Below, piece by piece: positions 1-9,002 of a stretch of DNA of 64,000 nucleotides; within the stretch, counting starts at the first letter, position 1; every line of letters begins with the position of its first letter. This stretch comes from Aurelia coerulea (lineage: Eukaryota; Cnidaria; Scyphozoa; Semaeostomeae; Ulmaridae), in the NCBI GenBank assembly GCA_039566865.1, contig CM076947.1, forward strand, positions 10,547,501 through 10,611,500. Reading direction: 5' to 3'. The notes beneath the pieces are model-generated. The model saw only the letters and a list, made by a program, of their open reading frames with translations. It ran no database searches and had not been told where the DNA came from. The translations under genes were made by a program, and so were the position numbers.

Positions 1-3000
1 GAAGTCGGTCAGATCTTTGTTCATGCCAGGCCAATAGACTGCTTCTCTTGCTCTTCTGAGGCAACTCTGTATTCCCGTGTGTGCCACGTGCAGTTTCTCT
101 CGAATCTTTTGGCGTAGTGTCTCTGGAATAACTGCTCGCTGACCCTTGAATATTACGTCATCTTGTGTTGCTAGCTCATCTCGAACTGAGAAGTATGGAT
201 GAATGCATTGAGGGAGGGTCTCTTTGCTTTCTGGCCATCCATTCAAAATTGTTGCCTTCAGTGATTGCAAAGTATTGTCACATCTGGTTTCTCTTTGGAT
301 TTCTTTCAGCTGTGGCTCAGATATTGGGAGATGATTTATCATATGGATAGTTTCGACTTCTTCTTCAGTTTCTGACTTCTGTCTCTCACTTGTCGGTAGG
401 TATGCTCGAGAGAGTGTATCTGCTAGAACCATTTCTTTGCCAGGTTTATAGCAGATTTTAACATCGTAGGACTGCAATCTTAACAATAGTCTTTGCAGTC
501 TCTTTGGAGCAGATGCGAGTGGCTTGCTGATGATTGAGACAAGTGGTTTGTGATCTGTCCAAAGTGTGATCTCTCTGCCATATACGTAGGTATGATGATG
601 TTCTACTCCAAATACTTGTGCAAGCAGCTCTTTCTCTATTTGGCTGTAATTTTGCTCTGCAGGGGTGAGTGCTCTGCTTGCATAGGAGACTGGACGCCCC
701 TCTTGCATGAGCACAAAACCAAGCCCCTTCGATGATGCGTCACCTTGGCCTTCTGTTGCTACTCTATGGTCAAAATACTTTAGAACTGGTGCCTCGCATA
801 TTGCTTTTTGTATGTCTGTGAATGCTTTTTCGTGAGCTTTTCCCCATACCCATGGTGCATCTTTGTGGGTCAAACTTCTCAGAGGTTCGCATACTTCTGA
901 CAGTCGGGGGAGAAACTTGGCCAGGTATTTTACCATGCCAATGAACCTTTGTACGCCTGCAACATCTTGAGGTTTGTCCATCTTTGTGATGGCTTCGACT
1001 TTGGCGGGGTCTATCTTCAGACCGTTCTGTGTTAGGGTGTGACCAATGAAGGAAACTTCATTGCATTTAAACTTGAATTTGTCTTTGTTCAGCTTGATGT
1101 TCTTTTCTTGGCATCGTTTCAAAAGTGCTAGCATGTTCTCATCATGGTTTTTAACAGCTTCTTTGTATGTTTCCCCTCTTCCGGTAATGAGTGCATCATC
1201 AGCGACTGCATATACGCCAGATAGGCCTTCAATGCACTGATCAAATCTGTGCTGGAAATGCTCTGAGGCTGGTTTTATCCCAAAGGGCATCCTGAGGTAC
1301 CTCCAACGCCCCCATGGTGTTTGGAACGTTGTAAGCATGCTTGATTCGTCATCGAGCTCTATTTGAAGATACCCTTCCTTCAGGTCAATTTTGCTGAATA
1401 CCTTGACATCTTCTAGCTCTGGCAACACGTCGTCAATGAGCGGTAAAGGGTAATGGCTTCGTTTCAGTGCTTTGTTGAGGTGTTGTGGATCGATGCATAA
1501 CCTCAGTTTCCCATTTGGCTTTTCTGCAATGACAAGGTTTGATACCCAATCTGTTGGGCCTGTAACTTTCTGAATGACATGAAGATCTTCCAACCTTTCC
1601 AACTCAGCCTTGAGCTTTGCTTTGAGAGCGATGGGGACTCTGCGGGGTGGCATGACAACAGGGGTTTGTGATTCATCAACGTCTAAGTGCAACTTGCCGG
1701 GCATATGACCAAGTCCTTCAAAGACAGATCCAAAGTGGTTCTCTATATCTGCTGCACTGAGTGGAGCCTCTGCGGTGGCTGACAAAACTGTTTCTGGGAC
1801 AGCATGTTGTTGTGCTTGTTGACATGGGCTGTGTGAAGCAATGCTATTAGAGCTAAAATTGTCTATATTTGAATGAAAAATATTATCATAATTTACAGTC
1901 AGTAGGCCCATCTTTTGCGCAGCATTAGCTCCTAATAATGGTACATAATCCCCTTTCACAATAATAAATCTGACCGTGTACTCAGTCTGGGTCTTGGGGT
2001 TTACTACCTTAAGCTTACAAATGCCATTTATGGGTAATAGAGCTTTACTGTACAGGCGCAAAGAGTGATCAGATTTTTCAACAATTGTGCCTGAAGGAAC
2101 AAAATGTTCTGGAAGAACATTACAGGTAGCACCTGAGTCAAGTTGGAAGGAAATTTGCCTGCCTTGTATAATCATAGAGGCAAAGATTTTATTCTTAGGA
2201 GGAGATTGGGACACAGCATTGATTTCCAAATTGTTTTGGGATGAAATTTCAACAATAAGAATTTCTTCATCACTAGAAGTGGTTTCTTCTTTCACTGCAT
2301 GTATCTTGGCTTTAGAAAATGTATCTCTCTTACCTGGTGAGTTCTGCACGCTGCATTTTTCAACAAAATGGTTTCTCTTACCACAACCAGAACAAAATTT
2401 ACCATAGGCTGGGCAATAATCTTTGTTTTTTCTATGGCTACGTCCACAAAATTTGCAATCTGATATAAAAGCTCTGGTGTCTCCAGTGGCTCTTCTTGGG
2501 GTGCTTTGTTTCCTAACATAATTTGCCATAAGATCATGATTATCAGCTTGGCCTGCCATTGCTTTTACTTGAGCGGTAGTTGTTTCTGTTGCCCTGCATA
2601 AATCGATGCATCTAGATAATGATAATTTTGGTTCCTGCAGCAGCTTACGTCGCACAGCATTATTATGAATTCCACAAACAATTCGGTCACCTATCAGCTC
2701 ATCATTAAGAGCTCCAAACGCACAAGTTGCTGCGAGGGCACGTAAAGAAGCAGCATAAGTTTCAATTGATTCTGTAGGTTCTTGATTACGATTATTGAAT
2801 TTATAGCGTTCGTAAATTACATTTGTTTCACCAATGCAGTAAGTATTCCATAATTCAAAAATTCTCTCAATGTTTTGACGTTCACCCTCATCCTCGTACG
2901 GAAGTGAATTGTGTATACTGAGAGCTTCCGGTCCTATACAGGTGATGAAAGCAGCAACTCGAAAATTATCAGATTTAGACTTCAAATTCGTAACGGTTTC

Positions 3001-3162
3001 ATAGGCATCATATATTTGTTTCCACTGTTTCCAATTCTCTGATAAATTGCCTCCTAAATGTAATCTTGGGGGTAATGGCACGTTAGATATAAACGAAGAT
3101 GTTGCTCCATTTCCTTCAGGAGAAGCACTGGGCCCAGACGCATTTTGATCTGGACTTGTCAT
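1..3162 (-). CDS. Ty3/Gypsy retrotransposon gag-pol polyprotein, C-terminus beyond window
   Basis: One frame stays open from the ATG at 3162 to base 1 (1054 codons, no stop). In order it shows a gag-like region with a paired Cys/His knuckle (CKFCGRSHRKNKDYC, then CSGCGKRNHFVEKC; about 2460-2350), a retropepsin site DSGATCNVLP (about 2140), a reverse transcriptase with LRLCIDPQHLN and a VADD catalytic box in place of the usual YVDD/YIDD (about 1200), an RNase H start GDASSKG (about 735), ADTLSRA (about 415), and the start of the integrase HHCC zinc region (HVAHTG, near 100). Known of the family: this protease-RT-RNase H-integrase order defines Ty3/Gypsy. The frame is intact, so the copy is young; the 5' LTR and PBS lie just upstream. 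The end of integrase and the 3' LTR are outside the window. Confidence 0.95.
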   Translation of the reverse strand, partial: MTSPDQNASGPSASPEGNGATSSFISNVPLPPRLHLGGNLSENWKQWKQIYDAYETVTNLKSKSDNFRVAAFITCIGPEALSIHNSLPYEDEGERQNIERIFELWNTYCIGETNVIYERYKFNNRNQEPTESIETYAASLRALAATCAFGALNDELIGDRIVCGIHNNAVRRKLLQEPKLSLSRCIDLCRATETTTAQVKAMAGQADNHDLMANYVRKQSTPRRATGDTRAFISDCKFCGRSHRKNKDYCPAYGKFCSGCGKRNHFVEKCSVQNSPGKRDTFSKAKIHAVKEETTSSDEEILIVEISSQNNLEINAVSQSPPKNKIFASMIIQGRQISFQLDSGATCNVLPEHFVPSGTIVEKSDHSLRLYSKALLPINGICKLKVVNPKTQTEYTVRFIIVKGDYVPLLGANAAQKMGLLTVNYDNIFHSNIDNFSSNSIASHSPCQQAQQHAVPETVLSATAEAPLSAADIENHFGSVFEGLGHMPGKLHLDVDESQTPVVMPPRRVPIALKAKLKAELERLEDLHVIQKVTGPTDWVSNLVIAEKPNGKLRLCIDPQHLNKALKRSHYPLPLIDDVLPELEDVKVFSKIDLKEGYLQIELDDESSMLTTFQTPWGRWRYLRMPFGIKPASEHFQHRFDQCIEGLSGVYAVADDALITGRGETYKEAVKNHDENMLALLKRCQEKNIKLNKDKFKFKCNEVSFIGHTLTQNGLKIDPAKVEAITKMDKPQDVAGVQRFIGMVKYLAKFLPRLSEVCEPLRSLTHKDAPWVWGKAHEKAFTDIQKAICEAPVLKYFDHRVATEGQGDASSKGLGFVLMQEGRPVSYASRALTPAEQNYSQIEKELLAQVFGVEHHHTYVYGREITLWTDHKPLVSIISKPLASAPKRLQRLLLRLQSYDVKICYKPGKEMVLADTLSRAYLPTSERQKSETEEEVETIHMINHLPISEPQLKEIQRETRCDNTLQSLKATILNGWPESKETLPQCIHPYFSVRDELATQDDVIFKGQRAVIPETLRQKIREKLHVAHTGIQSCLRRAREAVYWPGMNKDLTDF

Positions 3163-3254
3163 CACTACTGTAAGTCGAGACGCTGTACAGCTTGAACAAA
3201 AACAAAGATCAGCAAGGCAATCTTCCACTTGCTACACATCAAAGATGGGTGTTT

Positions 3255-3266
3255 CACCTGACACCA
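3255..3266 (-). other. Primer binding site of the Gypsy element
   Basis: On the minus strand TGGTGTCAGGTG directly follows the CA end of the LTR, and gag begins about 90 bases further on. The leading TGG is the complement of a tRNA CCA end. I cannot name the priming tRNA without a search. Confidence 0.65.
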
Positions 3267-3407
3267 TGTAAAGGTTTCCAGCAAGTAAATATAAACAGAC
3301 AAGTTTCATTTCATAAGTTCTCCATTTTCTCAGTCTCGTGCTCTAAAACCAACAACAACAAGGGCGCATGCCCAACAGAACACCCAAACGAGGCTAATAA
3401 TGTTACA
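3267..3407 (-). repeat. 5' LTR of the Gypsy element (141 bp)
   Basis: On the minus strand the block begins TGTAACATTATTAG and ends CCTTTACA, so it has TG...CA ends, and it is followed directly by a primer binding site. Its outer edge (3407/3408) coincides with the point where a repeat of the AAGAAACT family is broken off, which supports the boundary. The target duplication is probably ACTCA (3408-3412), but the other copy is outside the window. The LTR is short, as in some compact Gypsy lineages. Confidence 0.75.
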
Positions 3408-3599
3408 ACTCAAGTACCTTACGAGTAATATGATAGAGGAAACAAGTGAAAGTAAAGTAAAAACATGTCGAGGATTTCCTTTATCAAAATAAATAATTTC
3501 TTAGCTTATATTTTCCCAGTACTGGAGTTTCTTAATTTTTTGGCGATCTGAGAATTGAGTTTCTTATAAGCAGTTTCTTATAAGAAAAAATACGTGTAA
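3408..3599. mobile_element. Truncated copy of the AAGAAACT/ACACGTA short element
   Basis: The block holds CCTTACGAGTAATATGATAG, GGAAACAAGTGA, the GAGTTTCTTAATTTTTTGGCGATC segment and a terminal TACGTGTAA. The same segments occur in the same order, on the opposite strand, in the full copy at 34066-34436. The left part is missing because the Gypsy LTR begins at 3407. Confidence 0.7.
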
Positions 3600-3864
3600 T
3601 TATGTCAAATTGTAAAACATGATAATCCCTGCAATTGTAAAGCATTACTGACAAACACGCAAACACACAATGGGGAATGGAGCACGGGAAAATGGAAATG
3701 TCGGAGAAACTGTCTCCATATGAAGAGGCTCTAAAATCTGTTTAAAATAACTTCTCTCGTGAAATACCCACGAATTAAAAACAATTCTTCTGTTGCTCCT
3801 GAGTAATTTTGCGTCATCGCAAATCTCATATGACATCTGATTTTTAGACAGACTATGACTAAGC

Positions 3865-4140
3865 TACACGTATATTTTTATAAGAAACTGCCCATTAGAA
3901 ACTCAACTCTCAGATCGGCAAACAATTAAGAAACTCCTATTTATTTTGATAGAGGAAGTCCTTAACATATTTTACTGTGTTTTTACTCGTTTCCAGTATC
4001 ATACATAGGTAATGAACATGAAGATTGTTACAGAGCCTTTAAGAAACTCGTAAGAAATTCTGAGTACTGAAAATCTGATAATTTTAAGAAACTTTCAGTT
4101 CTGAGCAAAATTTTTAGTTTCTTACAAAAAAATACGTGTA
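3865..4140. mobile_element. Copy of the AAGAAACT/ACACGTA short element (276 bp)
   Basis: It starts TACACGTATATTTTTATAAGAAACT and ends in the inverted counterpart AAAAAAATACGTGTA, with several AAGAAACT motifs between. It has no coding capacity. AGC lies on both sides (3862-3864 and 4141-4143), a possible 3-bp target duplication, but this is too short to be decisive. Confidence 0.7.
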
Positions 4141-4842
4141 AGCTAGACAGACCAAACATTTAAGAAACTCTAGTACTACGTTCAAAAGCGATTAAGAAAC
4201 TCTGAAATTTTATTTCTAGAATAAGAGTCGGTAGATTACGGTTTGCGCGGCATTGCGTTATTGTAACTTTTGCCTTACAGTGCATGGATTACTCGTGATG
4301 ACAATATAAATGCAAAATGCAAGCCTTTTATCGATAAGAAAGCTCAACTTCGAACCATAACGCAATTTTAGACTCCAAAAAATAAGAAACTAATTAAGAA
4401 GCTTTTACTGCTAAAAAAAGACATATCAGAGACAATACACGTACTTCTTTTGTTAAGAAATAGGCTGAATTTTTCGAAAGCTAAGGAACGACCCTACAAC
4501 CTAAATTTTAAAAGCTAAAAACTTTTGTAATTTGCAGTTTTAATTTTCCCAGCGCGCTCAAAATCTTTTTGACACTGTAAAGTTATAGCAACTGTTTGGA
4601 CATTATTATGAGTGCGAATTATGTTATTTACTTGTTTTGAGATCTTACTTTGTATTGGGAGCCTTCTTGACAAAGCTAAATTTACTATACGTACATTTCC
4701 AGCATTAAAAATATAAGAAACACAATAGAAACTTTTGGTAGCACCAGCACCAGACCTTAGTTTATTACATAAAAATACTTGTAACAGCTGCTGTTAAGCA
4801 ATCAAACAATTGTAGCTTCACGATTAATGATTATCAGAGCAT
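4141..4842. other. AT-rich intergenic stretch
   Basis: No frame here looks coding. Scattered AAGAAAC motifs (for example near 4163, 4196, 4384 and 4716) suggest decayed pieces of the neighbouring short-element family. Confidence 0.5.
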
Positions 4843-4850
4843 AACATTAG

Positions 4851-5252
4851 CAAGGGGGGGGGGGGTTCTTCCATAGTAAAGATGCTTGGGGATGTGCCGC
4901 GAGCAAGGGTATACTTTTTCGGACTTCTAGTCTAGCTAAGGGTATACTTTTTTGCAATTTTGGCCTACAACGGTCTAGCCAAGGGTATCATTTTTGACAA
5001 TATTGGTCTAGCGAACGGTCATGATATCATATTTGGTACAAATTTGACAATATTGGTCCAGGAAATGGTCAAAATTGCGCAAAATTGGTCTAGCAAAGGG
5101 TACCATTTTCGTAAAAATTGGTCAAAGAATGGTCAAATTGGTCTAGCCAAGGGTACCATTTTCGTAAAGATTAGTCTAGCCTATGGTACCATTTTGAATA
5201 TGCTCGCGGCACACCCCTACCCAAAATTTGGCCAAGAACCCCCCCCCCCGTG
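4851..5252. mobile_element. Poly-G-tipped non-autonomous element with internal minisatellite, 8-bp target duplication
   Basis: The element begins CAAGGGGGGGGGGG and ends in the inverted counterpart CCCCCCCCCCGTG, flanked on both sides by AACATTAG (4843-4850 and 5253-5260). Inside, GGTCTAGC-CAAGGGTA-CATTTT units repeat five or six times. CA...TG ends with an 8-bp duplication fit the hAT superfamily. There is no transposase, so mobilisation would be in trans. A decayed relative lies at about 6500-6615. Confidence 0.75.
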
Positions 5253-5650
5253 AACATTAGATGCAGCCACGCATCTACATCCCGGATACATACAGGGCAG
5301 GAACAAATGTTGCCGCACGTCTACAGTCTGAGCGCCAGAGTGGAATATTTCATTTTAACTGAGAGTGGTATCATCAATTTGGGTCATGCTAAGATGTCTT
5401 GAAATATGCAAACAGTTGCCTATTTTTGGAGTTGCTCAGGAGTTGCTCTTCAACTCGAATCCTCCCTTGCGAGTTGAATGGTAGTGAGCACCCCCCCCCC
5501 CCTTCCCTCTCAACGTTGGCTGAAAACTAGAATTATCTTATACTACTCTTCTGAGCTGCACTCACTTAAACAGCTATTTTCAACTAATAATAATGACTAA
5601 TATTTTGACAGGTTAACTTGTTCAGGCGTAAAACTATCTGTTATCGGCTG
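5253..5650. other. Intergenic stretch with a poly-C run
   Basis: Nothing coding is visible. A run of about 12 C near 5490 resembles one tip of the poly-G elements, but no partner tip is seen. Confidence 0.4.
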
Positions 5651-5658
5651 TAATCATA

Positions 5659-6040
5659 CCCGGGGGGGGGGGGGGGGGGTACTTGACTAGGGAAGTGACG
5701 GGGGTGTGCGGAAAACATCTCCACACCCTGCACCCTGTCGCATAAAAAATAGGCCAAAAGTATACCCTGTCGCATAAACATTTTGCCTCTCAAATACAGT
5801 GTAGAACGCAATTTTTGCTTGTGATACCCTGTCGCATAAAAATTTTGCCTCTCAAATACAGTGTATAACGCAATTTTTGCTTGTGATACCCTGTCGCATA
5901 ATTTTTTTTTACCTATTATAATACCCTGTCGCATAATTTTCGCTAGAAAATTACACCCTGTCGCATAATTTTTACCGCAAAAGGACACCCTGTTGAGCGG
6001 CACATCCCGTCAGGTCAAGTATGGGAGTGCCCCCCCCGGG
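5659..6040. mobile_element. Poly-G-tipped non-autonomous element with TGTCGCATAA minisatellite, 8-bp target duplication
   Basis: Left tip CCCGGGG... followed by TACTTGACTAGGGAAGTGACGG; right tip is the inverted counterpart (CCGTCAGGTCAAGTATGGGAG, then CCCCCCCGGG). TAATCATA flanks both ends (5651-5658 and 6041-6048). The interior is seven or eight copies of a unit built on CCCTGTCGCATAA, two of them (about 5764-5890) nearly identical 67-68-bp longer units. The 120-codon minus-strand frame across it is a product of the repeat and not a gene. Confidence 0.8.
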
Positions 6041-6048
6041 TAATCATA

Positions 6049-7790
6049 CCTATTGACAATTGTTGTACAGTAGTCAAAATTAAGGTAAAAAGTAGAATAA
6101 AATGAAAATAGTTTAACAATGTACAATTAAAGGATAAGGATTTATGAGAGTTAAATACGTTTTTCTTAGACATCTACAAAGGGATCCATAGTTTTACTTT
6201 CTTTTTGAATAGCAAGATGGATATTTCGAAGCGGGTTGTGTTTTCGAGTCAGTTAAAATTCGGGCTCCCTGAGGCAAACGACTTTTTTCCAGTTTGTGCA
6301 TTTTCGGTAAAACAACATAAGAGCCATTGCCTCCAGAGAGCCATTTTGCTTCTACACATATTTGTTTGTAAGGAACTAATAACTTGGGCCTGTACTGAAC
6401 TTTCTTAAAATTGTTTAAAGTACATTGGAATATTGTTCAATCCAGATTCTTTTTCAGGATAGCTAAAAGATTGTCTAAAAAACCTCAAGTTTCGATAGTT
6501 TTTGTCAAAAAATTAGTATAGCCAAGGGTCTTATTTTCACACACAAAATGGTTCAACCAATGGTACCATTTTGAAAGGCTCGTAGCACACTAAAATTTGT
6601 CATAGGACCCCCTGTGCTCTTATCTCGTATTTTCAGAATGAACATACAATTTTGCAAGTCAAATGCACAAACTCAACACAAATTTGATCCAAAACCATTT
6701 CAAAATAGATAGAATAGTTTTGGTTGCCTTTTAAAGATTAGAGTCCCAGGGGCGGTGCTAGGCCTTAAAAGATGAGGTGGACCAGAGAAAGAAATGATTA
6801 CTTGGAGGTATACCCGACTGTTTTTATATCACTATCGCTTGAGACTAAATCCCAATTTGAGTAAGAGGTTGGCTGTAAAATGCTTGAAAATGTAATCAGA
6901 GGCACAGAGATTCGAAGTTGCAGAGATTTTTGGAGGAAACGATTAAGAAATTTCTAAAAATCTCCGTTATGAGAAAGAGTCAGATTCGTAGTATCACCAC
7001 ATGTTTTGCACAGAGTTGTGCCATCAGCTTTTCAACACATGATTTTTATGATTTCCAAAATCACACTGTAATTTTCATGTGCATCGTCAGAAATGAGTGC
7101 TGCATCACGGGAAAACTAGTCTTTTCTTTTTATACAGTGAAGTTGTGATGTACTTTAACATCAAAGATTTTCCACAAATTCGTAAGAAGTCTCTAATTGC
7201 AGATAAGAACTTTTGGCTTGTTGAATTCCTAAAGAGCCCTGATCAAAAGCAAGAAAATACCTAAAGAGCCCTACAGTAATCTAAAGCAAGAAAATAGTGT
7301 TAGTGTACCAACTGCCTTGAAGGGAATCAACATAGTTGGCCTAGGCCCAATTGAAAATATAATCTATATTCAAGCTATATAATTGTGTGGCAAAAGAAAC
7401 AATGGTGGTGTTTATATCCTATTAAAAGCGGCTTGTGGATATAGCTATGTTGATTCCCTTTAAGTTTCTTGTTTGACTTTAAGAAAGAAACAAAAAAATA
7501 CACAATATGCTCAGTTAAACAAATATATCTTTTGACATTCAATGGTGATAAAAAATCTTTGAACAAGGAAGGTGTCTTTGCAAACAGATTTTGCAAACAT
7601 GGTTGAAGCTAAAAATGTTATTCTGTATAATTCATCTCTGAGCAAGTGAAGTCAGGTCCTCTTAGGCTACAATGTTGCATTTCTCTCCTTTCATGGTTAA
7701 ATACAGGATATCATTGCAGTATCCTCAATGTTCTGCAAGAAATTGTTGTTTGGTCCTGAAATAAAGGAAGTAAAGGGTTAATTATCATCA
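6049..7790. other. Intergenic stretch with a decayed poly-G-family element
   Basis: No gene is recognised. About 6500-6615 repeats the AGCCAAGGGT, CAATGGTACCATTTTGAA and CTCGTAGCACAC order of the element at 4851-5252, in degraded form. Short frames at 6205, 6918 and 7375 lack any recognisable motif. Confidence 0.45.
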
Positions 7791-9002
7791 AGAAGGATTA
7801 GAACCACATATCTCTCTGGTCTACAATGTGGAAGTTTATAGTATAAAGTGTATGAATAAAATAAATAAATTAATGTAGAAGTTACAAAACAAAATTAATC
7901 TTGTTAACCCTAGGGCATTTAAAGTATTATGGCTATTACCCCCCTCCCCCTCCCCCCCACTAAGAAATTGACTTATAAGAAACTGCAGCCTGCCAGATGG
8001 CACCATGGTCATTGTCCAGCATTTGGTTTGATATAACATTTATATGATGTTTATAAGAAATCAAACAGCCTGGTTTTACAAATGAGTTTCTTTTACAAAT
8101 TTTACAAATTAGTTAGCAGAGGGTACTGTACAGAGGATACTGTTACCACAAAATTTGTTTCCAAAAATATAAATGACACCCATCACCCTAATAACACAAT
8201 AAAAGCAAACCAGATAACTCTAACCCTTAGTTTGGCTTCTAAATTTCTTTTCTAAAAAAGGAGTCCAGTTAAAGCTGCAAGAATTAAAAGACAACAAACA
8301 ATGGAATATTTCATTATTATTTTAGCACTCAGGCTCAAATATTAACAATAGATTTAAAGACCATAATCTCACTAATTCAAACTAAACTCAATTTGTTTTA
8401 TTAAATCACAATCAAATTTGGCTCACCTTTGCTATTGCTGAAGTTGTTTTGCTGCTTGTCTCGTCAAAATGAGCACAGCCAGATATTGGCCTAAATTTAA
8501 TTTAAGGCAAAGAGCTTATCTAAGCCAAACTATTGTGACGAGAATTTGGCGATCATTTATAATCTGGAAACAATTTCAAAGGAAGCAGGAACCATGTCTG
8601 TCATAACCAGTCGGTATCAAATTATTTTAATCATTGACTCGCTTCGTTTTCCATATCGTTTCCTTGCTGTCGTGCGTGATCGGTGCGGCGGCCATTTTGT
8701 CTGGATATTTGACGGTTGAAAAATAATGGCGATTCCCCTACTGCCCGTCGCTGATTGGACGAAGAGCAATTTCATCATTGGTAGTCCAATCTCTAGCCAA
8801 TCATAACACTGTTACATTCCGTAACACTGGAAGCAGATCAGCCAATCAGAAACCTTGTTACAAAAACTTCTACAATACTGATGAGCTCATTCCACCCAAA
8901 ATTAAAAAGCTTGCAGTAAAACTGTATCTTTACTGTCTTTATTGATGGGCTTCATATTAAAAGCACATCTCACTCACTGACAAACTATACGAGTCAACAC
9001 GA
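7791..9002. other. Intergenic stretch with CCAAT-type motifs
   Basis: No gene is seen. Near 7968-8000 the sequence AAGAAACTGCAGCCTGCCA matches 56145-56165 almost exactly, a second short repeat family. Around 8750-8850 several ATTGG/CCAAT motifs (GATTGGACG, CATTGGTAG, AGCCAATCA, AGCCAATCAG) are clustered and could be a regulatory region, but no transcript is evident. Confidence 0.4.

Noticed and set aside
5641..6003. 120-codon frame with repeated YATGYHKQK-type peptide
   Set aside because: It is a translation of the TGTCGCATAA minisatellite.
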